Source of the DNA: Hydrogenophaga sp.
GTDB taxonomy: Bacteria > Pseudomonadota > Gammaproteobacteria > Burkholderiales > Burkholderiaceae_C
Direction of reading: 5' to 3'
Length of the DNA stretch: 64,000 bases
NCBI RefSeq assembly: GCF_025699295.1
Contig: NZ_JAILWB010000003.1
Span: 235,812 to 299,811 of the forward strand
A program made the position numbers and the translations under genes. The notes under the pieces were generated by a model. That model saw only the letters and a list, made by a program, of their open reading frames with translations, was not told the DNA's origin and made no database searches. Below, piece by piece: positions 1-9,758 of this stretch; within the stretch, counting starts at the first letter, position 1, and each line of letters starts with the position of its first letter.

Positions 1-215
1 TGGGGCCGGGAGGCTGGCCGGGCATCGGTTCTAAGTGGTTGATTTCAAGGCGAAAACCGCGACGGCACGAGGCCATGCCGTCAAACCTTGGATAATACCG
101 TATCCCCTGTGCACAACTGCACGCAATTGGGGCGCAATTTGCCCGCTTACAAGCCGTTTCAGCCGCGAACGCCGCGCCTGGTGCGGCACCCTCATCCACC
201 CGGAACCGTTCTGTC
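1..215. other. Upstream region of gatC, no gene
   Basis: No coding sequence is supported here. The gatA reading frame stays open through this stretch and through gatC, but it encodes nothing family-like, so I read it as a chance opening in high-GC DNA. A GATAAT hexamer at 91-96 could be a -10 element for gatCAB, but no convincing -35 box sits 16-18 bases upstream. The promoter is therefore probably in this region but not placed. Confidence 0.4.
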
Positions 216-515
216 ATGTCCCTGACCCTGTCCGACATCGGGCGCATCGCGAACCTGGCGCGCCTGGAGCTCTCGCCGGCCCATGGCGAAACCCTGCTTG
301 CCCAGCTCAATGGCTTCTTCGACATCGTCGAGCAGATGAACGCGGTGGACACCACCGGTGTCGAGCCGCTGGCGCACCCCACGGCCGTGATCGACCACGT
401 CTCGCTGCGCTTGCGCCCGGACGTGGCCAGCGAGCCCAACGACCGCGAGGCCAACCAGAAGAGCGCGCCTGCAGTCGAGCGCGGCCTGTTCCTCGTGCCC
501 AAGGTGATCGAATGA
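216..515 (+). CDS. gatC: Aspartyl/glutamyl-tRNA amidotransferase subunit C
   Basis: This is the small GatC subunit (99 aa) of the GatCAB transamidosome, which converts Glu-tRNA(Gln) and Asp-tRNA(Asn) to the amidated forms in the cytoplasm. The N-terminus with [13 protein letters not shown] and the conserved stretch around EPLAHPT match the family, and the length is the usual one. It is a tether that wraps around GatA and has no catalytic residues. The ATG at 216 is the only sensible start. Its stop codon overlaps the gatA start (ATGA at 512-515), so gatC, gatA and gatB are read as one translationally coupled operon. Confidence 0.97.
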   Translation: MSLTLSDIGRIANLARLELSPAHGETLLAQLNGFFDIVEQMNAVDTTGVEPLAHPTAVIDHVSLRLRPDVASEPNDREANQKSAPAVERGLFLVPKVIE

Positions 516-2002
516 GGGCGCTTCACGAGATGGGCGTGGCCGAACTGGCGGCCGCCATCGCCGGCAAGAAGACCAGCAGCGTCGAGGCCGCCCAGCACCT
601 GCTGGCGCGCGCGAAACAGCACGAATCCCTGGGCGCCTACCTGGCCGTCAATGAAGAGGCAACCCTGGCCCAGGCGCGCGCGGCCGACGCTCGCCTGGCC
701 GCGGGCGAGCGCACGCCGCTGCTGGGCGTGCCGGTCGCGCACAAGGACATCTTCGTCACCAGGGACTTCGCCACCACCGCCGGCTCGAAGATGCTGCAGG
801 GTTACCAGAGCCCGTTCGACGCCACCGTGGTGCAGCGCCTGGCGGCGCAGGGCGTTGTGACGCTGGGCAAGCTCAACTGCGACGAATTCGCCATGGGCGG
901 CAGCAATGAGAACTCGGCCTACGCGGTGGCCCACAACCCCTGGGATGCCTCGCGCGTACCAGGAGGCTCGTCCGGTGGCACGGCGGTGGCGGTGGCCGCG
1001 CGCCTGCTGCCTGCCGCCACCGGCACCGACACCGGCGGATCGATCCGCCAGCCCGCCAGTTTCTGTGGCGTCACCGGCATCAAGCCCACTTACGGCCGCT
1101 GCTCGCGCTACGGCATGGTGGCGTTCGCCTCCAGCCTGGACCAGGCCGGTGTGATGGCGCGCAGCGCCGCCGATTGCGCCGCGTTGCTGAGCGCCATGGC
1201 CGGGCCGGACATCGACCGCGACTCCACCAGCCTGGACCACCCGGCCGAGGACTACACCGCCCTGCTCGGAAAACCCCGCGAAGGCGCGACCGCCACGCTG
1301 CCGCTCAAGGGCCTGCGCATCGGCCTGCCCCGGGAGTTCTTCGGCGAGGGTTGCGCGCCCGACGTGATCGCCGCCGTGCGCACGGCGCTGGCGGAATACC
1401 AAAAACTGGGTGCCACGCTGGTGGATGTGTCGCTGCCGCGCACTGAGTTGTCGATCCCGGTCTACTACATCATCGCCCCCGCCGAAGCCAGCTCCAACCT
1501 CAGCCGCTTCGACGGCGTGAAGTTCGGCCACCGCGCCGCGCAGTACGGCGACCTGATCGACATGTACAAGAAGTCGCGCAGCGAAGGCTTCGGCCCCGAG
1601 GTGCAGCGCCGCATCATGATCGGCACCTATGTGCTGAGCCATGGTTACTACGACGCCTACTACCTCAAGGCGCAGCAGATCCGCCGCCTGATCGCGCAGG
1701 ACTTCCAGCAGGCCTTCACGCAGTGCGACCTGATCGCCGGCCCGGTCGCGCCCACCGTGGCCTGGACCATCGGCGAAAAAAGCAACGACCCGGTGGCCAA
1801 CTACCTGGCCGACATCTTCACGCTGCCCGGCTCGCTGGCCGGCCTGCCCGGCATGAGCGTGCCCGCCGGCTTCGGTGCGGGCGGCATGCCCGTGGGCCTG
1901 CAACTCCTGGGCAACCATTTCCAGGAAGGCCCGCTGCTGCAGGCCGCGCACGCCTTCCAGCAGGCCACCGACTGGCACACCCGCACGCCCACGGGCTTCT
2001 GA
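512..2002 (+). CDS. gatA: Aspartyl/glutamyl-tRNA amidotransferase subunit A
   Basis: GatA (496 aa) is the amidase subunit of GatCAB; it hydrolyses glutamine and passes ammonia to GatB. The amidase-signature Ser-cisSer-Lys triad is visible as Lys78 (in VAHKD), Ser153 (in GGSSGG) and Ser177 (in GTDTGGS). The length is normal. I chose the ATG at 512 because it overlaps the gatC stop and gives the family N-terminus; the frame remains open further upstream but without homology. The stop at 2000-2002 is two bases before the gatB ATG. Confidence 0.97.
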   Translation: MRALHEMGVAELAAAIAGKKTSSVEAAQHLLARAKQHESLGAYLAVNEEATLAQARAADARLAAGERTPLLGVPVAHKDIFVTRDFATTAGSKMLQGYQSPFDATVVQRLAAQGVVTLGKLNCDEFAMGGSNENSAYAVAHNPWDASRVPGGSSGGTAVAVAARLLPAATGTDTGGSIRQPASFCGVTGIKPTYGRCSRYGMVAFASSLDQAGVMARSAADCAALLSAMAGPDIDRDSTSLDHPAEDYTALLGKPREGATATLPLKGLRIGLPREFFGEGCAPDVIAAVRTALAEYQKLGATLVDVSLPRTELSIPVYYIIAPAEASSNLSRFDGVKFGHRAAQYGDLIDMYKKSRSEGFGPEVQRRIMIGTYVLSHGYYDAYYLKAQQIRRLIAQDFQQAFTQCDLIAGPVAPTVAWTIGEKSNDPVANYLADIFTLPGSLAGLPGMSVPAGFGAGGMPVGLQLLGNHFQEGPLLQAAHAFQQATDWHTRTPTGF

Positions 2003-2004
2003 CC

Positions 2005-3462
2005 ATGAGCAACAAGACAGCCTCCCTCCTGGTCCAGGGCTACGAAGTCGTGATCGGCTTTGAGACCCACGCCCAGCTCGCCACGCAATCCAAGATATTC
2101 AGCCGTGCGCCCACGGCCTTCGGCGCCGAGCCCAATACCCAGGCCTGCGCGGTCGACCTGGCCCTGCCCGGCACCTTGCCGGTGATGAACCGCGAAGCCG
2201 TGGCCTGCGCCATCCGCCTGGGACTGGCGCTGGGCTCGCACATCGCCGAGCAGAGCGTGTTCGCGCGCAAGAACTACTTCTACCCCGACCTGCCCAAGGG
2301 CTACCAGATCAGCCAGTTCGAGATCCCGGTGGTGCAGGGCGGCGAGGTAGGCTTCTTCCTCGGTGACGAGAAGAAGACCGTGCGCCTGGTGCGCGCGCAT
2401 CTGGAGGAGGACGCGGGCAAGTCGCTGCACGAGGACTTCGTCGGCCAGAGCGGCATCGACCTCAACCGCGCCGGCACGCCGCTGCTGGAGATCGTGACCG
2501 AACCCGACATGCGCTCCAGCGCCGAGGCCGTGGCCTACGCCAAGGAGCTGCACAAGATCGTGACCTGGATCGGCATCTGCGACGGCAACATGCAGGAGGG
2601 CTCGTTCCGTTGCGACGCCAACGTGTCGGTGCGCAAGCCGGGCGCGCCGCTGGGCACGCGGCGCGAGATCAAGAACCTGAACAGCTTCAAGTTCATGCAG
2701 CAGGCCATCGACTATGAAGTGCGCTGGCAGATCGAGCAGATCGAAGACGGCTTCTCGATCCAGCAGGCCACTGTGCTGTTCGATCCCGACACCGGCGAGA
2801 CGCGCGCCATGCGCACCAAGGAAGATGCAGCCGACTACCGCTACTTCCCCGACCCGGATCTGCCGCCGCTGGTGATCGAGCGGGCGTGGGTGGAGGAGGT
2901 GAAGGCCGCCATGCCCGAACTGCCCCGCGCCATGGCCGAACGTTTCGTGCGGCAGTACGGCCTGCCCGAGTACGACGCCACCACGCTCACGCAGAGCCCG
3001 GCGATGGCGGCCTACTTCGAGGTGGCGGCGAAAGCCAGCGGCCAGGCCAAGATGGTGAGCAACTGGGTGATGGGGGAAGTGTCGCGCCGGCTCAACAACG
3101 AGGAGCGCGATATCGTCGACGCGCCGGTGCAGGCCCGGCAGCTGGCTGCGCTGATAGGGCGCATTGCCGATGGCACGGTGTCGAACAACGCGGCCAAACA
3201 GGTGTTCGATGCGCTGTGGACCGGTCAGGACGGCGAGGTCGACGCCATCATCGAAGCCAAGGGCCTCAAGCAAGTCAGCGACACCGGTGCCATCGAGAAG
3301 ATCATCGACGAGGTGATGACTGCCAACGCAGAGATGGTGGCCCAGTTCCGCGCCGGCAAGGAAAAGGCCTTCAACGCCCTGGTCGGCCAGGCCATGAAGG
3401 CGAGCAAGGGCAAGGCCAACCCGCAGCAGGTCAACGACCTGCTGCGCCAGAAACTCGGCTGA
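2005..3462 (+). CDS. gatB: Aspartyl/glutamyl-tRNA amidotransferase subunit B
   Basis: GatB (485 aa) is the kinase/transamidase subunit that activates the misacylated tRNA carboxylate with ATP and receives ammonia from GatA. The N-terminal [13 protein letters not shown] and the [18 protein letters not shown] segment are GatB hallmarks. The C-terminal YqeY-like helical tail ends in [10 protein letters not shown]. The start ATG at 2005 follows the gatA stop by two bases, closing the gatCAB operon. The next gene converges 24 bases downstream, and no strong hairpin-plus-U terminator is visible between them. Confidence 0.97.
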   Translation: MSNKTASLLVQGYEVVIGFETHAQLATQSKIFSRAPTAFGAEPNTQACAVDLALPGTLPVMNREAVACAIRLGLALGSHIAEQSVFARKNYFYPDLPKGYQISQFEIPVVQGGEVGFFLGDEKKTVRLVRAHLEEDAGKSLHEDFVGQSGIDLNRAGTPLLEIVTEPDMRSSAEAVAYAKELHKIVTWIGICDGNMQEGSFRCDANVSVRKPGAPLGTRREIKNLNSFKFMQQAIDYEVRWQIEQIEDGFSIQQATVLFDPDTGETRAMRTKEDAADYRYFPDPDLPPLVIERAWVEEVKAAMPELPRAMAERFVRQYGLPEYDATTLTQSPAMAAYFEVAAKASGQAKMVSNWVMGEVSRRLNNEERDIVDAPVQARQLAALIGRIADGTVSNNAAKQVFDALWTGQDGEVDAIIEAKGLKQVSDTGAIEKIIDEVMTANAEMVAQFRAGKEKAFNALVGQAMKASKGKANPQQVNDLLRQKLG

Positions 3463-3486
3463 TCAGGCAGGAGACGCGCCGCCGCG

Positions 3487-4173
3487 TCAGCGCGAGGTCG
3501 CGGCGCTGCCAGTGCGCACGCCCGCAGCGGCCCAGAGCTGCCGCAGCTTGGCCAGTTCCTCGTCGAAGCGCGCATTGATGCGCTGCTTCTCCTGGGCCTG
3601 CTCGTCCAGGAAGCGCTTCTGCACCACCATCTGCTTTTCGTTGTCCTCAAACTTGCGCCGCAACCAGCTGGGCGCCTTGCTCACGTCGCTCTGGTAGAAC
3701 TCCAGTTCGACATCGATCTCCTTGCGTTGCGCCACCAGGGCCAGCTCGCGCTTGTGGACCGCGCCGATCACCTCGTCGATCTGCGCCAGCGCCTCGGCCC
3801 GCTCCTTGTCGTGCACGCCCTGGTTGGGGTAGCGGATCAGCAGGGCGCGTTCGCGCCGCCGCTCTTCCAGCACCCGGGCGCGCTGTTCGGCCTCGAGCTT
3901 GCGCTGGGCTTCAAGCTGGGCGCGCTCGTCGGCGGTGTAGCTCGGTGGCAGGGTTTTAACGATCGTGCCGGTGTTGCCCAGCTGGTGCTGCTCCCGGTCC
4001 AGGCATTCGACGATGGGGCGATCCGACGTGAGACGGCGACCCTTGGCGTCCACACAGGTATAGATCTGTGCCTGCACCCCCGTGCTCCACAGGCCTGCAC
4101 CCAGCAGCAGGGCACCGCTGGCGGCCCACAGGCCAGCGCGTGGCAGGGAAAGCATGGACGGGCGGTGATACAT
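3487..4173 (-). CDS. DUF4124-type exported protein with coiled coil
   Basis: This 228-aa protein starts with a signal peptide (hydrophobic residues about 15-35, likely cleavage after GVQA). It continues with the short motif IYTCVDAKGRRLTSDRP, characteristic of the periplasmic DUF4124 family. Residues about 80-210 are rich in Glu, Arg, Lys and Ala with heptad-like spacing and are predicted to form a coiled coil. Function is unknown; an envelope location is inferred. An alternative ATG lies six codons in, at 4155. It follows pyrE by 17 bases on the same strand, so the two are probably co-transcribed. Confidence 0.8.
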   Translation of the reverse strand: MYHRPSMLSLPRAGLWAASGALLLGAGLWSTGVQAQIYTCVDAKGRRLTSDRPIVECLDREQHQLGNTGTIVKTLPPSYTADERAQLEAQRKLEAEQRARVLEERRRERALLIRYPNQGVHDKERAEALAQIDEVIGAVHKRELALVAQRKEIDVELEFYQSDVSKAPSWLRRKFEDNEKQMVVQKRFLDEQAQEKQRINARFDEELAKLRQLWAAAGVRTGSAATSR

Positions 4174-4190
4174 GGGTAGGGAGTGGGGTA

Positions 4191-4910
4191 TCAGGATACG
4201 CCATAGCGCTGGCGGTAGGCGAGCACGCGTTCGCGGTGCGCGTCCTGCTCGCCGCCCGTGTGGTCCGACAGATACTGCAGCAAATCGGCCAGCCTCGCAA
4301 TCGTACAAACTTGCATGCCCAGCGCGTGCTGGACATATTGCACGGCACTGTGTTCCACGTCGCGTACCTGCCCGTCGGGTCCGACCTCGGTGGCTTTTTC
4401 CTGGCGGTCCAGCGCGATCGCGATCGCGTGCGGCGTCGCGCCCGCGGCGCGGATCAGCGCGATCGACTCGCGCGCGGCGGTGCCGGCGGACATGACGTCG
4501 TCCACGATCAGCACGCGCCCCTTGAGCGGCGCGCCCACCAGGCTGCCGCCTTCGCCATGGTCCTTGGCTTCCTTGCGGTTGTAGGCAAAGGGCACGTTGC
4601 GACCCAGGCGCGCGAGCTCGATGGACACCGCCGCACCGAGCGGAATGCCCTTGTAGGCCGGGCCGAAAATCATGTCGAATCCGATGCCGCTGGCCACCAG
4701 GGCTTTTGCATAGAATTGCGCGAGCCGGCCCAGCTTGGCGCCGTCGTCGAACAGCCCGGCGTTGAAGAAATACGGGCTCATGCGCCCGGCCTTGGTCTTG
4801 AATTCGCCAAAGCGCAGCGCGCCGGCGTCCACGCAAAACTGCACGAATTCCTGCGCCAGCGCCGCATCAACCGGCGCGTCGGCCTGCGCCGTGCTTGTAC
4901 CCGACACCAT
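4191..4910 (-). CDS. pyrE: Orotate phosphoribosyltransferase
   Basis: PyrE (239 aa) converts orotate and PRPP to orotidine 5'-phosphate in pyrimidine synthesis. The PRPP-binding motif VLIVDDVMSAGTA, the FGPAYKGIPL loop and the N-terminal GEFKTKAGRMSPYFFN segment are all present. I chose the ATG at 4910 because the conserved domain begins shortly after it. The frame stays open upstream to 4997 but overlaps the divergent exonuclease gene. The start codon itself overlaps the ATG of that exonuclease on the other strand inside one CCATGG. Confidence 0.96.
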   Translation of the reverse strand: MVSGTSTAQADAPVDAALAQEFVQFCVDAGALRFGEFKTKAGRMSPYFFNAGLFDDGAKLGRLAQFYAKALVASGIGFDMIFGPAYKGIPLGAAVSIELARLGRNVPFAYNRKEAKDHGEGGSLVGAPLKGRVLIVDDVMSAGTAARESIALIRAAGATPHAIAIALDRQEKATEVGPDGQVRDVEHSAVQYVQHALGMQVCTIARLADLLQYLSDHTGGEQDAHRERVLAYRQRYGVS

Positions 4911-5715
4911 GGAGACATCCTTGTTCAAACTGACCAGCCTCAACCTCAATGGCATCCGCTCCGCCACCACCAAGGGGCTGGAGAAGTGGCTGACCACTCA
5001 CGCGCCCGATTGTATTTGCGTGCAGGAAGTCAAGGCCCAGGCGGCCGATGTGAGTGGTCGTTTCGAGGAGCTTGCTGGCCTGAAGGGACACTTCCATTTC
5101 GCGCAGAAGAAGGGTTACTCGGGCACGGCGGTGTACACGCGGCACGAGCCCAGCGAGGTGGTCATCGGTTTCGGCTCGCCGGAGTTCGATGCCGAAGGGC
5201 GGTTCACCGAGCTGCGCTTCGACACCCCCCGGCGCAAGCTCTCCATCCTCAGCGTCTACTTTCCCAGCGGCTCCTCCGGGCCGGAGCGCCAGGAAGCCAA
5301 GTACCGATTCCTGGACGCCTTCTTTCCGCACCTGCAGGCGCTCAAGGACGGTGGGCGCGAGTTCATCCTGTGTGGTGACGTGAACATCGCGCACCAGGAG
5401 AAGGACCTGAAGAACTGGCGCAGCAACCAGAAGAACAGCGGCTTCCTGCCGGAGGAACGCGCCTGGATGACCAGGCTGCTGGACGAAGGTGGCATGGTCG
5501 ACGTCTACCGCCGCCTGCAGCCCGACACCACCGACGCCTGCTACACGTGGTGGAGCAACCGGGGCCAGGCCTACGCGAACAATGTGGGCTGGCGGCTGGA
5601 CTACCACCTGGCGACGCCGGCCATGGCCGCACTGGCGCGCAGCGAGGCGATCTACAAGGGCGAGAAGTTCAGCGACCACGCGCCGATCACGATCGGCTAC
5701 GACTTCACGCTCTGA
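4909..5715 (+). CDS. xth: Exodeoxyribonuclease III (AP endonuclease family)
   Basis: This 268-aa protein belongs to the exonuclease III/AP endonuclease family and acts in base-excision repair. Visible active-site blocks are LTSLNLNGIRSA at the N-terminus, the metal-binding Glu in CVQEVKA, the Asp-Val-Asn in CGDVNIAH, RLDYHLATPA, and the terminal SDHAPITIGYDF with the catalytic His. The ATG at 4909 overlaps the divergent pyrE start. A TTG at 4921 would give the shorter N-terminus starting at LFKLTSLN, equally compatible with the family, so the start is uncertain by four codons. Confidence 0.95.
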   Translation: METSLFKLTSLNLNGIRSATTKGLEKWLTTHAPDCICVQEVKAQAADVSGRFEELAGLKGHFHFAQKKGYSGTAVYTRHEPSEVVIGFGSPEFDAEGRFTELRFDTPRRKLSILSVYFPSGSSGPERQEAKYRFLDAFFPHLQALKDGGREFILCGDVNIAHQEKDLKNWRSNQKNSGFLPEERAWMTRLLDEGGMVDVYRRLQPDTTDACYTWWSNRGQAYANNVGWRLDYHLATPAMAALARSEAIYKGEKFSDHAPITIGYDFTL

Positions 5716-5718
5716 GCC

Positions 5719-6189
5719 TCAGCGGTACTGCGCTGCCGAGATGAATTCGCGGAAGGTCTCGCACCACACCACCACCGTGTTGTATGCCATGAGATCGACG
5801 CCAGCGGGCAGCGCGACGACGAAGTTCTCGAACGTCTTCACATCGCCCACGCGCAGCGCGTCGGCCTTGACGCGGTGGAATTCCGCTTCGTCCTGAACGA
5901 ACGCAGGCGACAGGTAGAGCTTGTAGTCCGGCCCCGGCGCCAGGCGCCCCATCAGCGCCACCGCTGTCGGCCCCACCGACACCGTGCCTTCGCCCCAGTG
6001 CAGGGCGTCGCTGCCCGCGAGGTCGCGGCGGAACTGGCCGGTGAACTGCGCCTTCTCTGCCAGTGCACTGACCTCGGCCGCTTCGGGCGAATCCGGCGCG
6101 ATCAGGATCGGCAGCAGGTAGATGCCCGCAGCAAAGCCCGCCAGGGCAACCAGGGCGTGCGAGACGAGCAGGAGCAGGGCTTTCTTCAT
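5719..6189 (-). CDS. DM13 domain protein
   Basis: This 156-aa protein has an N-terminal hydrophobic segment (about residues 4-27) that anchors or exports it, followed by a DM13 domain. The domain is marked by the HWGEGTVSV start, the YKLYLSPAFV strand and the C-terminal VVVWCETFREFISAAQY with its conserved Trp-Cys. DM13 domains have been proposed to have a redox or electron-transfer role, but the function of this protein is unknown. I prefer the ATG at 6189 because Met-Lys-Lys immediately precedes the hydrophobic stretch. It is convergent with the exonuclease gene, three bases away, and divergent from the hydrolase at 6241. Confidence 0.8.
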   Translation of the reverse strand: MKKALLLLVSHALVALAGFAAGIYLLPILIAPDSPEAAEVSALAEKAQFTGQFRRDLAGSDALHWGEGTVSVGPTAVALMGRLAPGPDYKLYLSPAFVQDEAEFHRVKADALRVGDVKTFENFVVALPAGVDLMAYNTVVVWCETFREFISAAQYR

Positions 6190-6240
6190 GCGGCCGGTTG
6201 TACACCACGCCACCTAGAATCGGGGACTTTTCAGACCACC

Positions 6241-6879
6241 ATGCTGCGATACCTCACCGTCCCCGTCACCGCGTTCGCGCAGAACTGCTCCATCGTCTGG
6301 TGCGACGAGACGATGGACGCGGCGGTGATCGATCCCGGTGGCGATCTCGACCGTCTGCTGGCCGAGGTCAAGCGCCTGGGCCTGAACCTGAAGGCGATCT
6401 GGCAGACCCATGCTCACATCGACCACGCCGGCGGCACGGCCGAACTCGCGCGCCAGCTGGATCTGCCCATCATCGGCCCGCATCCGGGTGACCAGTTCTG
6501 GATCACCGGCCTGCCGCAGCAGGGCGCGATGTTCGGCTTTCCTCCCGCCGAAGCCTTCACGCCCACCCGCTGGCTCGCCGATGGCGACACGGTGCAGATT
6601 GGCCGCTGCACCCTGAACGTGCGCCACTGCCCGGGCCACACGCCAGGGCATGTAGTCTTTCATTCACCCGAGGCGAAGCGCGCGTTTGTGGGCGACGTGC
6701 TGTTCGCCGGCAGCATCGGTCGCACCGATTTCCCTCAGGGCAACCACCAACAACTGCTGGACAGCATCCGCGAGCGGCTCTGGCCCATGGGGGACGAGAC
6801 GGTGTTCATACCGGGGCATGGGCCGGAGAGCACGTTCGGGGAGGAGCGGCGGAGCAATCCATACGTCTCGGAGCGTTGA
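6241..6879 (+). CDS. Metallo-beta-lactamase-fold hydrolase (glyoxalase II-like)
   Basis: This 212-aa protein has the metallo-beta-lactamase zinc motif THAHIDH (His57, His59, Asp61, His62), a second ligand region CPGHTPGHVVFH and the Asp/His ligands in VGDVLFAGSIGRTDFP and IPGHG. The size and the GSIGRTDFPQGN block match the short YcbL/GloB-like branch, which hydrolyses thioesters such as S-lactoylglutathione. The substrate here is unproven. The ATG at 6241 begins the family N-terminus MLRYLTVPVTAF. It stands alone between the divergent DM13 gene and the LuxR regulator. Confidence 0.9.
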   Translation: MLRYLTVPVTAFAQNCSIVWCDETMDAAVIDPGGDLDRLLAEVKRLGLNLKAIWQTHAHIDHAGGTAELARQLDLPIIGPHPGDQFWITGLPQQGAMFGFPPAEAFTPTRWLADGDTVQIGRCTLNVRHCPGHTPGHVVFHSPEAKRAFVGDVLFAGSIGRTDFPQGNHQQLLDSIRERLWPMGDETVFIPGHGPESTFGEERRSNPYVSER

Positions 6880-6950
6880 AGTCCCGAGCCGTTTTGATGC
6901 ATGAGGTAACGCGGACTGGAAAGAGCGTCTTCGGTGGCGTCCATCACGTG

Positions 6951-6980
6951 TTGACGAAGTGTTGCGACGCCCTTTAAGCT
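6951..6980 (+). promoter_or_regulatory. Candidate sigma-70 promoter of the LuxR-type gene
   Basis: A TTGACG box at 6951-6956 is followed after 18 bases by TAAGCT (6975-6980), or after 17 bases by TTAAGC. The pair lies about 28 bases upstream of the ATG at 7008 in otherwise GC-rich DNA. This is a prediction from sequence only. Confidence 0.45.
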
Positions 6981-7007
6981 GGGGCGCGCAACCACTGGAC
7001 GTCCCAA

Positions 7008-7781
7008 ATGTCACAGCGAGACAGTATTGCCTCATCGGGTTTGCAGTTGCAGGGCGATATGACCCAAGCGCAGGGCTTTCCGGGCTCAATGACAAACCAG
7101 GCGCAACTGGAGCAACGCACGCCCTCGTCGCCCACTATGGCGATGGCATTTGCACCCGTGGGGGGTGGGCTCGGCATGGCGCCGTTGCAGATGTACCTGA
7201 TGCGCGTGCTCGATGAGATCGATTACGGCGTGATCCTGCTGGATGGTGACCATTGCGTCTGGCACATCAACCATCTTGCGCGCGTCGAATTGGGGCGCGG
7301 GCAGTTGCTGCACCTGAACAACGGCCGCCTCGACACTCGGCTGGCCGCTTGCAAGTCGGCGTTGCAGAGCGCTATCGCGCGCGCTGGCAAAGGAATACGC
7401 AGCATGGTGGACTTGCGGTCGGAGGATGCAGTGCAATCGGGCACCAGCATTGCGCTGGTGCCGATGGGCCATCCAGCTGAGTGTTTTCCCAAGCCGCTTC
7501 CCGTGCTGGCCATCACCTGCCGGCAAATGCTGTGTGAGCAGATCAGCCTGCACTTTTTTGCTCAGAGCTACGGGCTGACGCGTACCGAGGAAGCGGTTCT
7601 GGCAGCGCTGGCGAAAGGCATGGACGTTGACGACATCGTGCGCGAGCGCGGGTTGGCCGTGTCCACCGTGCGCAGCCACGTCAAACAGCTGCGCATCAAG
7701 ACCCAGTCGAACAGCATGCGGGAATTGCTCAACAAGGTCTCGGTGCTGCCCCCTGTGGTGTCCTCGATCAAGACGTTCTGA
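7008..7781 (+). CDS. LuxR-type transcriptional regulator
   Basis: This 257-aa protein ends in a LuxR/GerE helix-turn-helix (about residues 190-250). Its landmarks are GLTRTEEAVLAALAKG, then the recognition helix in STVRSHVKQLRIKT, then the leucine-rich end MRELLNKV. Residues about 60-180 (VLDEIDYGVILLDGD onward) resemble a PAS-like sensory fold without an obvious ligand motif. The first 50 residues are low-complexity, and a later Met could be the true start because the ribosome site before 7008 is weak. It converges on the S8 protease gene (16 bases away) and may control that cluster; this is inference from position. Confidence 0.85.
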   Translation: MSQRDSIASSGLQLQGDMTQAQGFPGSMTNQAQLEQRTPSSPTMAMAFAPVGGGLGMAPLQMYLMRVLDEIDYGVILLDGDHCVWHINHLARVELGRGQLLHLNNGRLDTRLAACKSALQSAIARAGKGIRSMVDLRSEDAVQSGTSIALVPMGHPAECFPKPLPVLAITCRQMLCEQISLHFFAQSYGLTRTEEAVLAALAKGMDVDDIVRERGLAVSTVRSHVKQLRIKTQSNSMRELLNKVSVLPPVVSSIKTF

Positions 7782-7796
7782 TCGACGGTTAGGGAC

Positions 7797-9749
7797 TTAT
7801 ATCGGAAGAGTCCCTCTGCCCAGTCGTGGATCTGGGGCTGGTGGGGCCGGTGGTCGTTCGCCTTCGTTGGGCGGATCGGGTGGCGGGGGTTCGTTCACTT
7901 CGCCATTCGCGATCTTGCGGGCCAGTTGGGGAGCCGCGGTGCTTGTACCGACCAGTCGGATGGCCGAACCACTGCGCACGCCGCCAGCCAGCAAGCCGGG
8001 CAAAAAATGGCTTTCGTCGGTGGGCAAGGCCCAGTCGGGGCGACGACCGGGGGGGGATTCCGACTGGGGACCAGATGACGAGTAGGGCGCCGCGATGGTC
8101 ACTTCTCTGGACAGCACATAGCCCGCCGCCACCAAAGGGCCCGAACCTGGGGTGTTCGGACCGGCAATCCCGTTGAGCGTGCCTTCGCGCTTCACGATGC
8201 TCGCGTCGTTGTCCGATCTACTGGGGCGCACATGCCGATCGGGATCGTAGTCGGCATCGAACAGATAGGAGTCGCGCGTGCGGCGCTTCCCCCCCATGTT
8301 GGCGTTGCTGCGCGCGACGTAGATGTGCACCTGCTTGTCGGCGACATGGCTGTGCCCCGCGTGATCGACATCGATCAACCAGGTGCCGGATGCCGAAGTC
8401 GCTTCGTTGCCATGGGAGAAACCTGGCGCCAAAGCAAGCAACGCCATGATGCGCTCCCCATGCGGCACGACGGTGATGCCCCAGCTGTTGTCTTGAGTTG
8501 AAACAATCCCGCCCTCCTCTTGTTTTTGCACAAACGCCAGTTTCTCCCCGCATGGGGATGTGACGGTGATGCCCACCTCCCCCATATCAGTGCCGTCGGG
8601 CCACCACACCTCCAGGAACGAAGGGGTGTCGCCTCCGGGGGGCACGTGCCAGGCCAGCGACTTGCAACCCGATTTCAGTTCAAACTGGGCGTGGGCCCTG
8701 GCCTCAAAACTGTTGCCGGCAGGCAGAACGATGCTCAACCGGCTTTCGCTTTCAAGCCGCTCGGCGAACGCCTTCTCGAGCAGACTGCTGCCATCACGTG
8801 GGCCGGTCTGCGGGCCCCAGCTGATGTTCACCACGATGCGCGGGATTGCCTTGCCCGCTTGATCGATGATGTAGTCCAGCCCGTCTAACACCTGGCGACC
8901 CAGCCAGCGCCCGGTCGGGTCATCCACCGCAGTTTCCGGCAGTTGCACGAACACGATGGGTGCGCGGCTCGCCGGGTCGTCGGCCTGGTCCCAGATGGGT
9001 GCTTCCGAGGAACTGCCATCGGCGTGAGCATGCTCGCTGCGCAGGCGCGATGGACTCACGCGCGAGCTCACCGGCACCGGCCCCGCGAACACATCCATCA
9101 CATGCGCGCCGTGCGTGGCCCGGCGGCGCATGTTCAGTAGTCGCAAGAACTCGTAGGCGGCGATGTCGTCGTGAGGAAATGTCTCGATGGCGGTAGACAG
9201 CTCTTTCGCGACCCAGCGCCGGCCATAGGAGTCGGGGTCTTCGGCTATCGGCTGGACGGGGTTCTGATCCCACAGGCGATGCACCCGCGATACGAACTCC
9301 GGTCGTGCAAACGGACAGCCGTCATCGATGATGCCCAGCAAGAGGTCGCCAGTATTCAGCGGGGGCAGGCCGGGGAAGCTTTCGTCGATCCGGGAGGCCG
9401 CCACGGGCGAAGCCAGTTCGATCTTGGTGAATATGGCCTTGAGCAAGTCCTGCTGGCCAAGCTGTTCGAGCAGCTTGATAGGCACGCTCGCGGATCGGAA
9501 CTCATAGCCGGCTTCAGCCCCTTCCGGTGGGCCATCCAGCACTGCGCGCAGCAAAGCGACACGCTGGCTGGCTTCGTTGCCTGTCGGGGTCCGAATCCGC
9601 ATTTCTGGCCGCAAAGCGAACAGCAGGGCGATCCGGTCTGCGACCGCGTCGGACGAGCGCAGCTTGTGGAAGTGGCGAAAGCCGGTCTGGCGTGCCCATT
9701 CGAGGTAGGCGTCGGCCAAGCCCTTGAAAAACAGTGGGAAGGTGTTCAT
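7797..9749 (-). CDS. S8 (subtilisin-like) serine peptidase, divergent
   Basis: This 650-aa protein carries a degenerate but complete subtilase triad: Asp142 in GIIDDG (IDTG in classical subtilases), His213 in THGAHV and Ser603 in GTSTAAP, with an oxyanion Asn at 346 in PAGN. No signal peptide is seen, so it is probably cytosolic or released by another route. About 130 residues precede the catalytic domain. A proline-rich tail (about 621-640) follows the catalytic Ser. The insert between Asn346 and Ser603 is long and may hold a beta-sandwich. It is the last gene of a minus-strand unit with the PAP2-like protein (9 bases upstream) and the pseudo-cyclase. The substrate is unknown. Confidence 0.85.
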   Translation of the reverse strand: MNTFPLFFKGLADAYLEWARQTGFRHFHKLRSSDAVADRIALLFALRPEMRIRTPTGNEASQRVALLRAVLDGPPEGAEAGYEFRSASVPIKLLEQLGQQDLLKAIFTKIELASPVAASRIDESFPGLPPLNTGDLLLGIIDDGCPFARPEFVSRVHRLWDQNPVQPIAEDPDSYGRRWVAKELSTAIETFPHDDIAAYEFLRLLNMRRRATHGAHVMDVFAGPVPVSSRVSPSRLRSEHAHADGSSSEAPIWDQADDPASRAPIVFVQLPETAVDDPTGRWLGRQVLDGLDYIIDQAGKAIPRIVVNISWGPQTGPRDGSSLLEKAFAERLESESRLSIVLPAGNSFEARAHAQFELKSGCKSLAWHVPPGGDTPSFLEVWWPDGTDMGEVGITVTSPCGEKLAFVQKQEEGGIVSTQDNSWGITVVPHGERIMALLALAPGFSHGNEATSASGTWLIDVDHAGHSHVADKQVHIYVARSNANMGGKRRTRDSYLFDADYDPDRHVRPSRSDNDASIVKREGTLNGIAGPNTPGSGPLVAAGYVLSREVTIAAPYSSSGPQSESPPGRRPDWALPTDESHFLPGLLAGGVRSGSAIRLVGTSTAAPQLARKIANGEVNEPPPPDPPNEGERPPAPPAPDPRLGRGTLPI

Positions 9750-9758
9750 GGGCGGTCT

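Noticed and set aside
35..511. Upstream extension of gatA
   Set aside because: It would run through gatC and adds no homology; the ATG at 512 gives the family start.
1801..3273. Long minus-strand reading frame opposite gatB
   Set aside because: It is a codon-bias shadow of gatB in high-GC DNA and shows low-complexity His/Val/Leu composition with no family pattern.
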